Source: an uncultured Clostridia bacterium
GTDB taxonomy: Bacteria > Bacillota > Clostridia > Oscillospirales > Acutalibacteraceae
Direction: 5' to 3'
Length of the DNA: 37,117 nt
Assembly: GCA_946184925.1 (NCBI GenBank)
Contig: CAMHHL010000014.1
Coordinates: 1 to 37,117, forward strand
Shown one piece after another: positions 8,116 through 17,116 of this stretch (the first letter of the stretch is position 1; the number at the start of each line of letters is the position of its first letter). Below the pieces are notes generated by a model. That model was not told where the DNA came from. It searched no databases and was given only the letters and a program-made list of their open reading frames with translations. Position numbers and translations under genes: made by a program.

Positions 8116-9330
8116 TTATTCTACTGTAATCATGAGATAAACAACGCGGCTTGCTGTCTTGATAGCGCCCTTGTTGCCGAACTCATCGAGGAGAGCCTTG
8201 CACTCGTCGTTAACTGTGAGCTTGATGATTGCAGAACCCTCAGCCTCAGCTGTGATTACGGAATCGTCGATGGAAACTACATCCTTGCCCTCGATAACCT
8301 CTGCATTGTAGAGACCGTTAGCACTGATGAAGTCAGCAAGGAGCTTGCCCTCGTAGTACTTCTCGCCAACGCTGAAGTTGAGAACGATGTGGAGGTTCTT
8401 GAGACCGTCGTTGTCAGCATCCTCGTCAGGCATGAAGTAGTAGCTGTTTACGCCGTCTCTCTTGGGAGCAAAGAGAACGATTCTCTCGTCGCTTGCGAAG
8501 GAAGTACTTACGTTGACAGCCTTAACCTTGTACATATAGCCTGCGGGGTTGTTGGGAACGTCTGTGTCGCTGTAGGAAGTTGCGCTTGTTGTAGCAACCT
8601 TTACAAAGCCCTTTGATGTGGAGGACTCACGATATACCTCGTATGTCTTTGCGCCCTTTACGGAGTTCCAATTGAGCTCAACGGATTTAGCGCTGCCTGC
8701 CTCGCGGGCAACAAGACCTGTGGGCTGAGCAAGATATGTGAGAGCTCTCTGTGTAATTCTTGCGGAAAATGTCTTTGTAGCGGAATCGTAGCAAGCAACC
8801 TGATATGTGTATCTTGTGCCGGATGTTACGTCCTTGTCAACATAAACGTTGGTCTTTGTTGAAGTAACCTTTGTGAAGGAACCGGAGCCTGACTTTCTGT
8901 AAAGAACGTACTTTGTGGCGCCGTGTCTCTTGTGCCAGCTTACTCTTACACCGTTTGTGGTGTTTGTGAGTGAACGGAAGTCGGAGAAGTTGATTCTCTT
9001 AATCTTAGCAGCAGCGGAAGCAGCGCTTGTTTTCTTTCCGTTAACAGCCTTAACCTTGTAGTTATAAACTGTGCCGGCGTTTACGCTGAAATCCTTTGTT
9101 GAAAGTTTAGCAGTTGTCCTGATGAGCTTGTTGTTGCGGTATACCTTATATTTCTTGGCACCCGAAACCTTGCTCCACTTAACCTGGATAGCGTTCATTG
9201 TGTTAGTTGCCTTTACGCCTGTGGGTTTCTTAAGTGATGCCGCCGAAGCAGAGGAAGCGCCGAAAGCAAAAGCGGACACTGCCATCATAGCCGCGAGAGC
9301 AACACTGATGATTCTTTTTGTTGTCTTCAA
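8116..9330 (-). CDS. Secreted FN3-repeat protein, probable TTG start
   Basis: Signal peptide (KRIISVALAAMMAVSAFAFGASSASA) and FN3-like repeats (AIQVKWSKVSGAKKYKVYR, SVELNWNSVKGAKTYEVYR). AAGGAGGAAATTAAATTG places a strong RBS before TTG at 9330, rather than the tracked start at 9414. Confidence 0.8.
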   Translation of the reverse strand: MKTTKRIISVALAAMMAVSAFAFGASSASAASLKKPTGVKATNTMNAIQVKWSKVSGAKKYKVYRNNKLIRTTAKLSTKDFSVNAGTVYNYKVKAVNGKKTSAASAAAKIKRINFSDFRSLTNTTNGVRVSWHKRHGATKYVLYRKSGSGSFTKVTSTKTNVYVDKDVTSGTRYTYQVACYDSATKTFSARITQRALTYLAQPTGLVAREAGSAKSVELNWNSVKGAKTYEVYRESSTSKGFVKVATTSATSYSDTDVPNNPAGYMYKVKAVNVSTSFASDERIVLFAPKRDGVNSYYFMPDEDADNDGLKNLHIVLNFSVGEKYYEGKLLADFISANGLYNAEVIEGKDVVSIDDSVITAEAEGSAIIKLTVNDECKALLDEFGNKGAIKTASRVVYLMITVE

Positions 9331-9457
9331 TTTAATTTCCTCCTTATTGTTGATAACAATACACATTAGATTATAACACGCCGCATAAAAAAGCGCTAGT
9401 GGCATTTTGCACAATTAATGCGGCAAAGCGTTGGTGAATTTGCGAAAAATGTTACGA

Positions 9458-10297
9458 TTATGTCTCATCCGGACGAAGCTTGAAGTGGACAAAGAGCATA
9501 ACAAACGAAATCACGAGAAGCATAGCCGCGACGATGAACATGTTGGTGAAGAAGGTCGTCAGATATGTAGTGTACAGGTCGTTGAGCGCCCGTGTGATTA
9601 TCGTTATCTTGCCGATGAGCCCGCTCGAGAGGACGATTGCCGGAATCCCGAGCACAAAGAGCCCGGAGCCCGAAAAGCTGTAGAAAATATATCTGCACGC
9701 CCGGTGCTTCCACTCGTTTGTGAGAATTAAGAACAGAATCAGCAGCACGGAAACAACCGCAGCCGCAATCGTGACGATGGTCAGAATTCTGTTGTAGTTC
9801 AGATATGACTTCTGAAGTGACGAAAGGTACGAAATCTTGATGTTGTCGGCGTAGATTTTGCTTGCTTCCTTTACGAAGAAATCGACGCTTTCTCCGGAGT
9901 AATCCTTGATTCCCCTGCTCTGGGCATACTGCGCAATACTCTCGCGCAAATCTCTCGAGAAGCGGTCGGTGCTTACGCTGAGCTTTTCGCCCGCGTAGAA
10001 GCTGTCGATATAGCTCTGAACGCCCTCGCGCACCAGAACCTCGTCAACAAGATCCTCGAAGAAGCTCTTGTTCAGTCCGCTCGCGTCGCCGAGGTCGATG
10101 AGACTGTCGGTAATTTCGTCACACAAATCGGCGTAATAGTTCGAGTTGTTCACGGTGTCGGTGAGGAAGTCCTTGCTGAACACCGTCATTTTGACAAACG
10201 CGCTCAGCGCGCAAATTGTGAGCGAAAGAGCAAGAATGAACGAAATAATGAGATAGCACACCTTTGAGGCGGTTTTGCTTTTGAAAAGATTTTTCAT
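9458..10297 (-). CDS. Multi-pass membrane protein of unknown function, sortase-linked
   Basis: N-terminal TM, extracytoplasmic segment, then several TM helices; downstream of the sortase with a 12-bp gap. Confidence 0.7.
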   Translation of the reverse strand: MKNLFKSKTASKVCYLIISFILALSLTICALSAFVKMTVFSKDFLTDTVNNSNYYADLCDEITDSLIDLGDASGLNKSFFEDLVDEVLVREGVQSYIDSFYAGEKLSVSTDRFSRDLRESIAQYAQSRGIKDYSGESVDFFVKEASKIYADNIKISYLSSLQKSYLNYNRILTIVTIAAAVVSVLLILFLILTNEWKHRACRYIFYSFSGSGLFVLGIPAIVLSSGLIGKITIITRALNDLYTTYLTTFFTNMFIVAAMLLVISFVMLFVHFKLRPDET

Positions 10298-10309
10298 ATT
10301 GTCACCGCC

Positions 10310-10978
10310 TTATTCATACAGCCCGACAATCTCGGGACCGGAGATTTTGTCTGCATAGACGAAAAATCTCTTTTCAGTGAGTCCGAGTGTGTCGAACGGA
10401 TAGCAGGTGTAGAGAACAAGGTTCTCCTCGTCCGCGGAAAGGTCAAACGCTTTTTTGTCGGTGTCCTTCAGGATTGCGGTTTTGTTGATTTTGTATTTGT
10501 AGTTGCCCCAGCTTGTCCTGATTGTGACAACGTCGCCTTTCTTAACGTTCTTGAGCCCGTTGAAGTAGGTGTTGTTGTGGCCGGCAACAAGGATTGTTTT
10601 GCCGTAGCCGGGGACGAAGCTGCCTGCGTACACTCCGACGCCGTTGCGCAGAGCAATGTCGCCGTCGCCGAAGAAAAGCTTGGCGTCAACGTTTCTGCCT
10701 TTGATTTTCAGGTCGCCGAACTGTTTGTTAATCCCCGGGAACTCAACCTCTGAGGCATCGACGGTGTCCTTGCTGTCGCCGGTCGGAACAAAGATGTTCT
10801 CGTACTCCTTCGAGTAGTCAACCTGCTTGTCCGAGAGAAAAACGCTTCCGATTGAAAGAATGTCCGAGAACATCGGATAGCCCACGGCGAATACCGCAAG
10901 ATACAAAAGCAGACAGAAAGCTACGGGAATGGCAATCAGCCGCAATATTCTCTTTTTCTTTTCGGATTTCTTTTTCAT
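10310..10978 (-). CDS. Sortase, class D-like
   Basis: N-terminal TM anchor, catalytic-type segments KTILVAGHNNTYF (His) and LVLYTCYPF (TCYP; Cys). Confidence 0.87.
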   Translation of the reverse strand: MKKKSEKKKRILRLIAIPVAFCLLLYLAVFAVGYPMFSDILSIGSVFLSDKQVDYSKEYENIFVPTGDSKDTVDASEVEFPGINKQFGDLKIKGRNVDAKLFFGDGDIALRNGVGVYAGSFVPGYGKTILVAGHNNTYFNGLKNVKKGDVVTIRTSWGNYKYKINKTAILKDTDKKAFDLSADEENLVLYTCYPFDTLGLTEKRFFVYADKISGPEIVGLYE

Positions 10979-11538
10979 TTTACAGCTGTCTTTCTTTTAG
11001 ATAATAAAACTCCGGCGCAGGATACCGCAAGGAGCGTACCTGTTACGGCGATAACCGTCATGGGAACAGCTTCGTCGCCGGCGCCTGTTGCCTTGACGAC
11101 GTTGCCCGACTCGTCAATAACGACGTCGCCGCTCTTGTTGATTATCTTTACCCCTTTTGTGAGGTCGGAGCCGGCTCCCGCCGAAAGGTCGAGAACTCCT
11201 GCCGCCGCTCTTGCATAGCCGAGGAAGGTTTTTACTTCGTCGGCAGAGAGCTCGCCGTAGCTCGAGCGCTTTGTGCTCTCGAGGTACGAACGTCCGGCGT
11301 TGATATAGCCGTTAATCTCGTCAGCCTGAGCCTGAGTCATGTCAATGGTGTTGAAGTTCGCTTCCGCCTGATTGATATATGAATCAGGAACATAAACTGC
11401 GTTGCCGTTCATGTTTGAGGGCGTGCGCATGTTGTTGAGCACGCTCTGCTCGGCAGAGTTAATCCCTGCGGCAAATGCCGGTATACAGGAAAGCGCCGCG
11501 AGCGCGACAACCGCGATAAGTGCAATAATCTTTTTCAT
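10975..11538 (-). CDS. Secreted helical protein with C-terminal hydrophobic anchor; candidate sortase substrate
   Basis: ATG at 11538 with signal peptide MKKIIALIAVVALAALSCIPAFA; C-terminus DEAVPMTVIAVTGTLLAVSCAGVLLSKRKTAVK; overlaps the sortase start. The tracked ORF start at 11706 runs through the MITE. Confidence 0.75.
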   Translation of the reverse strand: MKKIIALIAVVALAALSCIPAFAAGINSAEQSVLNNMRTPSNMNGNAVYVPDSYINQAEANFNTIDMTQAQADEINGYINAGRSYLESTKRSSYGELSADEVKTFLGYARAAAGVLDLSAGAGSDLTKGVKIINKSGDVVIDESGNVVKATGAGDEAVPMTVIAVTGTLLAVSCAGVLLSKRKTAVK

Positions 11539-11560
11539 GTTGCAAGTCTCCTTTCCTTTC

Positions 11561-11732
11561 ATTAAGGCAACACCGCACAATTCAAGGCGCACGGCTTGCT
11601 TGAATATTATTCCGTCAGTTTGCCCAAAAAATCTCGGCAAGGCGTCAGCCTTACCTTGATTTATTTGTACAACCTGACGAAAAATCTTGCTACGCAATCC
11701 GCACACCTGAATTATGCGGTATTGCCTTAAAT
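11561..11732. mobile_element. MITE-like element with about 25-bp terminal inverted repeats
   Basis: Left ATTAAGGCAACACCGCACAATTCAAG (11561-11586); right CTGAATTATGCGGTATTGCCTTAAAT (11707-11732); inverted complements with a few mismatches, 172 bp, no convincing ORF. Confidence 0.75.
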
Positions 11733-11961
11733 ATTCATATGGTCAGTTCTCCGGGTGTTTCCGGAGAGGCCAAAATAACAATCCACGAAAATGTATATTA
11801 TCACAAAAGAAAGAAAAAGTAAAGAGTAAAAATATACAATATAAGTCGAAAAAAACAGGCGTTTGCTTGTTTTCGGGGATAAGAGTGCATTAAATTAATT
11901 CGAAAACAACAGACGATTTTATGCAAGAATATAGAAAATACTGTAATAACTCCGATTATTA

Positions 11962-11990
11962 TTGCAAAAAAAGGCGTTTTAAGGTAGAAT
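11962..11990 (+). promoter_or_regulatory. Putative sigma-A promoter of the capsule locus (TTGCAA-N17-TAGAAT)
   Basis: -35 at 11962-11967, -10 at 11985-11990, upstream of ATG 12026. Confidence 0.65.
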
Positions 11991-12025
11991 GTATACTGCA
12001 TAATTACGTAAAACAGAGGTGCAGT

Positions 12026-12781
12026 ATGGAAAAATACGAGAACACTGAAACGCGTGAAATATCGCTCAAGGATTTATTCAACACTTTCAAGAAGGGCTTG
12101 TGGATAATGCTTGCCGCGGCGATAGTCTGCGGAACGATTGCATACGGATATTCCGCCTTCTTTATCAAGAAAACCTATTCTACGTCGGTAAAGCTCTATG
12201 TTGTGTCAGCAACAACAAACGAGAATGCCTACAACGATTTGAGCGCACATAATCTCTCAAAGTCGCTTGTAAAGACATATGTGAGTATGCTCACCTCGAA
12301 CAATTTCTTCATCAAGCTTGCCGAGAACCTTGACGACAAATACACTGCGGAGCAGCTCGGCGGAATGGTGTCGTTCGTGTCCGACGAAGATAACACAACC
12401 GAGGTGTTCACCGCGTCGGTAAGAGCCGGCTCGCCTACGGAAGCCAAGATTATTGCCGACAGCATCGAGGACGTAGCCCCCGGCGTTATCGCCGCACTCA
12501 ACGACAACGAAGCAAAGCTGAAAATTGTCGACAGCGCGACTATCCCGACGGCGCCTTCATCGCCTAATGTTCCGAGGAACACGCTCCTTGCCGCGGCGGC
12601 AGGCTTTGTGCTTGCGTTGATTTTCGTTTTCGTCAGGGAAGCTCTCGACAACAAAATCAAGTATTCCGCGGAGCTCACCGACATCGAAGGAATCCCGGTG
12701 CTTTCCGCTATTCCGGACTTTAACGGAGAGCCGATTATCCTCGGTAAGGAAGAAAGTACAGCAGAAACGGAGGTACAGTGA
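12026..12781 (+). CDS. Wzz/CapA-type polysaccharide co-polymerase (chain-length regulator)
   Basis: Two TM helices around a periplasmic-type domain; KTYSTSVKLYVVSATTNENAYNDL; C-terminal P-rich TM segment; adjacent to BY-kinase. ATG at 12026. Confidence 0.88.
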   Translation: MEKYENTETREISLKDLFNTFKKGLWIMLAAAIVCGTIAYGYSAFFIKKTYSTSVKLYVVSATTNENAYNDLSAHNLSKSLVKTYVSMLTSNNFFIKLAENLDDKYTAEQLGGMVSFVSDEDNTTEVFTASVRAGSPTEAKIIADSIEDVAPGVIAALNDNEAKLKIVDSATIPTAPSSPNVPRNTLLAAAAGFVLALIFVFVREALDNKIKYSAELTDIEGIPVLSAIPDFNGEPIILGKEESTAETEVQ

Positions 12782-13491
12782 TGGCAAAGAAAAAGAAAAA
12801 CAGCCCCCAGAGAAGCCAGGCGCTGTTGTTCCAGGTTACAGAATCATATAAAAAGGCGAGAACAAGCCTTGTGTATTCCATAATCAAGAAGGGCTGCCGC
12901 AAGGTCGTTATTACAAGCTCGTTCAAGAGCGAGGGCAAAACCACAACCGCCGTGAATATCGCCATAGCGCTTTCGCAGCAGGTTGACACCAGAGTTCTCA
13001 TCATCGACTGCGACCTTCGCCGTCCTACGGTTCACACCATTCTCGGGGTGAATTCCGACAAGGGACTCGCGAACTATCTCAACAACGAGTGTCCGCTCAG
13101 CGAAGCGGTTACAAAGACAGACAACGAGAGCCTCGACACCATCACCTTCGGCGCAATTCCGCCGAACCCGTCCGAGCTCCTCGCGAGCGAGGGCATGGGC
13201 GAAATGATTGGAGAGCTCGAGAAGGAGTATGACTACATTATCTTCGACACACCCCCGGTCAATATGGTCGTCGACGTTGTTCCGCTCATCGGACTTTCCG
13301 ACGGTGTTGTGCTTGTTGTCAAGCACAACGAGACAACTTACCCCGAGTTCAAAAAGGCGGTTGAAACCCTCAAGCGCAACAACGCCAAAATCCTCGGAGC
13401 CATTATCAACTATATCCCGACAGTAGAAACCTCCAAGGGCGGCTACTACTTTGACAAACGCAGAAAAGACAGGACTTACGGAGTTTATTGA
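12781..13491 (+). CDS. Bacterial tyrosine kinase (BY-kinase, CapB/YwqD-like)
   Basis: Walker A SSFKSEGKTTTAVNIA, Walker A' VLIIDCDLRRPTVH, C-terminal tyrosines GGYYFDKRRKDRTYGVY; TGATG overlap with previous gene. Confidence 0.92.
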   Translation: MAKKKKNSPQRSQALLFQVTESYKKARTSLVYSIIKKGCRKVVITSSFKSEGKTTTAVNIAIALSQQVDTRVLIIDCDLRRPTVHTILGVNSDKGLANYLNNECPLSEAVTKTDNESLDTITFGAIPPNPSELLASEGMGEMIGELEKEYDYIIFDTPPVNMVVDVVPLIGLSDGVVLVVKHNETTYPEFKKAVETLKRNNAKILGAIINYIPTVETSKGGYYFDKRRKDRTYGVY

Positions 13492-13515
13492 TTTCCGTAT
13501 TTTTGGAGAGGAAAT

Positions 13516-14970
13516 ATGTATCAAAAGGGTTCGAAAAGCTTTATCAAGCACTTTGATTTTCTGCTAATCGACATTTTGTGCTTGAATATATCATATGTGA
13601 TTTCCTACTTTTTCACACAAGGTAAGTTTAGCGGCTTGTATGACGGCTCGCACGGACGGTTTGTCGTCGTGCTCAACGTCATCATGCTTGTGACGGCTTT
13701 GCTTTCAAAAAGCTATAAAAATATATTAAAACGAGGACTGTACAAGGAGTTCGTCAGCGTGCTGAAGCTGACGGTAATCACGTTCTTCGCCTACTCGTTC
13801 TACTACTTCACGCTTCAGAGGGTTCTCAAGGACGAGGATAACAACATCATATGGTTCGTTATTCCGGCATTCTTCGTGATTTGTTATGTATGCCGTGTTG
13901 TTTACAAGAGGATTCTTCGGTTCTTTATCTCAAAGAACCCCGGAGCGTCAATCCTTATCGTCACCACCAGCACAATCGCCGACAAGGTCGTTTCCCAGTT
14001 CCACAAGAGGGAGTACGGCGCCTATACAATCGCCGGGCTTGTCATAGTGGACAAGGATTTGACAGGCAAAAAGTTCAAGGGCGAGACCGTAGTCGCGGGG
14101 CTCAGCGACGCGGCGGATTATGTCTGCCGCCAGTGGGTTGACGAGGTGCTGATTGACGTTCACCGCGACGCCGAATTCCCGAAAAAGCTCGTCAAGCAGT
14201 TCGAGACTATGGGACTGACAATTCACACCCGTATCGCGAACGCGTATTCCGCGTCAACGAAAAACCAGATTGTCGAGACAATCGGCGGCTACACCGTGCT
14301 CACAACCTCGATAAGCTACGCCTCGGGCTGGCAGATGATGATTAAGCGTGCGGTAGATATAATCGGCGGAATTCTCGGCTGCATAGCCACGGGGCTTGCG
14401 TTCTTAGTAGTAGCTCCGCTCATTTACATAAAATCACCGGGACCGATTTTCTTCAAGCAGGAGCGAATCGGCAAGAACGGAAAGGTTTTCGGCTGCTTTA
14501 AATTCAGAACAATGTACACCGACGCCGAGGAGCGCAAGAAGGAGCTCATGGACAAGAACCGCGTCAAGGACGGCATGATGTTCAAGCTCGAGTTTGACCC
14601 GCGAATCATCGGCTCCCAAAAGCTCGAAAACGGCAAGATTAAGAAGGGGCTCGGCGGCTGGCTGAGAACGCTCTCAATCGACGAGCTTCCGCAGTCAATC
14701 AACGTTCTCAGGGGCGACATGAGCCTCGTCGGAACCCGTCCGCCTACTCTCGACGAGTGGGAGAAGTACGAGCTCCACCACCGCGCGCGTCTCGCCATTA
14801 AGCCCGGAATCACCGGAATGTGGCAGGTAAGCGGACGAAGCAAAATCACCGACTTCGAGGAGGTTGTCCGTCTTGACACAACCTATATCCGCGAATGGTC
14901 GCTTAAGCTTGACGTAAAAATACTTCTAAAAACAGTGGTCGCCGTCCTCAGACGCGACGGTTCGATGTAA
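13516..14970 (+). CDS. Polyprenyl-phosphate sugar phosphotransferase (initiating glycosyltransferase, WbaP/CpsE-like)
   Basis: N-terminal TM helices; C-terminal KRAVDIIGGILGC, SPGPIFFKQERIGKNGKVFGCFKFRTM, SIDELPQSINVLRGDMSLVGTRPP. Confidence 0.93.
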   Translation: MYQKGSKSFIKHFDFLLIDILCLNISYVISYFFTQGKFSGLYDGSHGRFVVVLNVIMLVTALLSKSYKNILKRGLYKEFVSVLKLTVITFFAYSFYYFTLQRVLKDEDNNIIWFVIPAFFVICYVCRVVYKRILRFFISKNPGASILIVTTSTIADKVVSQFHKREYGAYTIAGLVIVDKDLTGKKFKGETVVAGLSDAADYVCRQWVDEVLIDVHRDAEFPKKLVKQFETMGLTIHTRIANAYSASTKNQIVETIGGYTVLTTSISYASGWQMMIKRAVDIIGGILGCIATGLAFLVVAPLIYIKSPGPIFFKQERIGKNGKVFGCFKFRTMYTDAEERKKELMDKNRVKDGMMFKLEFDPRIIGSQKLENGKIKKGLGGWLRTLSIDELPQSINVLRGDMSLVGTRPPTLDEWEKYELHHRARLAIKPGITGMWQVSGRSKITDFEEVVRLDTTYIREWSLKLDVKILLKTVVAVLRRDGSM

Positions 14971-14988
14971 ATCCGAAAGAGGGAAAAT

Positions 14989-15441
14989 ATGAAGGTTTGT
15001 CTGGTTGGTTCGTCGGGAGGACACCTGACGCATTTGTATATGCTCAAGCCGTTCTGGAAAGATAAAGAACGGTTTTGGGTGACTTTTGACAAAGAGGACG
15101 CGAGGAGCCTGCTTGAAGGCGAGAAGATGTATCCGTGCTATTACCCCACGAACAGAAGCCTCAAGGCGCTGATAATTAATACCCGTCTTGCAATAAAGGT
15201 TCTGCGCAAGGAACGCCCGGACGTGATTATATCATCCGGAGCGGCGGTTGCTGTGCCGTTCTTCTGGCTCGGCAAGCTTTTTTTCAAAGCGAAAACAGTT
15301 TATATCGAGGTTTTTGACCGCATTGATAAATCTACAGTTACCGGAAAAATGGTCTACAAGGTTACCGACAGGTTCATTGTTGAGTGGGAAGAGATGAAAG
15401 ATGTCTATCCCAAGGCTATCAACCTCGGAAGCATTTTTTAA
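14989..15441 (+). CDS. Alg14-like glycosyltransferase subunit (PssD/CpsF type)
   Basis: CLVGSSGGHLTHLYML, DVIISSGAAVAVPFFWLGKLF, YIEVFDRIDKSTVTGKMVYKVTDRFIVEWEEM. Confidence 0.87.
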   Translation: MKVCLVGSSGGHLTHLYMLKPFWKDKERFWVTFDKEDARSLLEGEKMYPCYYPTNRSLKALIINTRLAIKVLRKERPDVIISSGAAVAVPFFWLGKLFFKAKTVYIEVFDRIDKSTVTGKMVYKVTDRFIVEWEEMKDVYPKAINLGSIF

Positions 15442-15456
15442 TTTATCGGAGAAGCT

Positions 15457-15975
15457 ATGATTTTTGTGACAGTTGGTACTCACGAGCAGCAGTTTAACAG
15501 GCTGATTGAGTATGTTGACAATCTAAAAAAAGATAACATCATCACCGAGGACGTAGTTATGCAAACAGGTTTTTCAACCTATGAGCCGCGGTACTGCGAG
15601 TGGAGTAAGCTCTATCCCTACAAGAAGATGATAAAATATGTTGACGAAGCGCGTTTGGTTATCACTCACGGAGGTCCGTCAAGCTTTATTATGCCGCTCC
15701 AGGTCGGCAAAATCCCGATTGTGGTTCCGCGTCAGCTCAAGTTTGAGGAGCATGTCAACGACCATCAGCTCGAGTTTGCAAAGGCTGTCGCCGAGCGTCA
15801 GCATAACATTATAACAATAGAAAATATTGATGACTTGAAGGATACTATTCTGAATTATAACGATATAATCAAAAATATGAACGCAAGCTCCGAAGGGAAC
15901 AACGCTAAGTTCAACGAGCGTTTTTCGGAAATTGTTGACGAGCTTTTCGCTGAGAGCGGGAAGAAAAAACATTGA
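15457..15975 (+). CDS. Alg13-like glycosyltransferase subunit (PssE/CpsG type)
   Basis: MIFVTVGTHEQQFNRLIEYVD, VITHGGPSSFIMPLQVGKIPIVVPRQLKFEEHVNDHQLEF; follows the Alg14-like gene. Confidence 0.88.
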   Translation: MIFVTVGTHEQQFNRLIEYVDNLKKDNIITEDVVMQTGFSTYEPRYCEWSKLYPYKKMIKYVDEARLVITHGGPSSFIMPLQVGKIPIVVPRQLKFEEHVNDHQLEFAKAVAERQHNIITIENIDDLKDTILNYNDIIKNMNASSEGNNAKFNERFSEIVDELFAESGKKKH

Positions 15976-15994
15976 TTTTAATGAGGTTAATTGT

Positions 15995-17116
15995 ATGTTA
16001 AAGGTCGGAATACTATCGATGCAGCGGATAGCTAATTACGGCTCTTTCCTGCAGGCTTACGGTTTAAAATGTCTGATTGAGGAGCTCGGCGCAGAGGCAG
16101 AGTTCGTGGATTATCACCCGGGAGAAACTCTCATCCCCGCCGACGGAGGCACAGGGCTCTCCCGCAAATTCTCAAAACTCACCGATGTCTTGAAGTATAA
16201 AGCACCCTTTGGTGAAAAAATTCGTTTCATAAAGTATAAAAAGAATTACGCTGCAAACTATTACCCGTATCTCGGAATCGGAGAGCAGATGAATTATACT
16301 CCGAAGCTCGATCTTGAGATAATAGGAAGCGACGAGGTTTTTAATTGCGTACAGAATAACACCAATGTCGGATTCGCTCCCGAGCTGTTCGGAAGCGGAA
16401 ATAACGCCGGGAGACTGATTTCCTATGCGGCGTCATTCGGCAACACTACCCTCGAAAAGCTGTCTCAATACGGGGTAGAAGAAAAGGTCGCCGAGTGGCT
16501 CAAGAGGTTTGACGCGATTTCCGTCAGAGATAAAAACAGCGGAGATATTATAAAAAATTTGACCGGGAAAGCTCCCGAATACAACCTTGACCCTGTACTT
16601 GCTTACGATTTTGTCGGTAAATGCAAGGAGATTCCCGCGGAGGTTGACGAATCGGACTATATGATACTCTATGGATATTCGGGAAGATTCACCCCGGAAG
16701 AGTGCAAAGCGGTTCGGGCATATGCCGACAGTAAAGGGTTAAAGGTTTTCTGCATCGGCGGTGTTCAGGGCTGCTGCGATAAATTCATTGATTGCGACCC
16801 GTTTAAGGTAATTGCGTACTTTATGCACGCCGACTGTGTTGTTACGGATACTTTCCACGGTACGATTCTTTCGGTAATTACCCGTAGGGAGTTCGTTTCG
16901 GTAGTCAGAAACGAGGGCTACGGAAACAGCGAAAAACTAACCGACCTTCTCGAAAGGCTCGGTCTTAACGACAGAAAAGTAAAGGATATTTACGCTGCCG
17001 AAAAGCTTTTTGAAAACAAAATCGACTACAGCGCCGCGTATTCCGTAATTGAATCCGAAAGACAACACACGAAAAACTACCTCAGAAAGGAACTTGAAGC
17101 ATGTATACAGAGTTAA
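15995..17116 (+). CDS. Polysaccharide pyruvyl transferase family protein, copy 1
   Basis: MLKVGILSMQRIANYGSFLQAYGLK, IIGSDEVFNC, DCVVTDTFHGTILS. ATG 15995 rather than tracked 15932. Confidence 0.85.
   Translation: MLKVGILSMQRIANYGSFLQAYGLKCLIEELGAEAEFVDYHPGETLIPADGGTGLSRKFSKLTDVLKYKAPFGEKIRFIKYKKNYAANYYPYLGIGEQMNYTPKLDLEIIGSDEVFNCVQNNTNVGFAPELFGSGNNAGRLISYAASFGNTTLEKLSQYGVEEKVAEWLKRFDAISVRDKNSGDIIKNLTGKAPEYNLDPVLAYDFVGKCKEIPAEVDESDYMILYGYSGRFTPEECKAVRAYADSKGLKVFCIGGVQGCCDKFIDCDPFKVIAYFMHADCVVTDTFHGTILSVITRREFVSVVRNEGYGNSEKLTDLLERLGLNDRKVKDIYAAEKLFENKIDYSAAYSVIESERQHTKNYLRKELEACIQS

Noticed and set aside
10975-11706. Long N-terminal extension of the sortase-operon substrate
   Set aside because: The extension is encoded by the MITE; RBS and signal peptide support ATG 11538.
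11749-11766. CTCCGG/CCGGAG hairpin between the MITE and the capsule promoter
   Set aside because: Short stem without T run on either strand; function cannot be supported.
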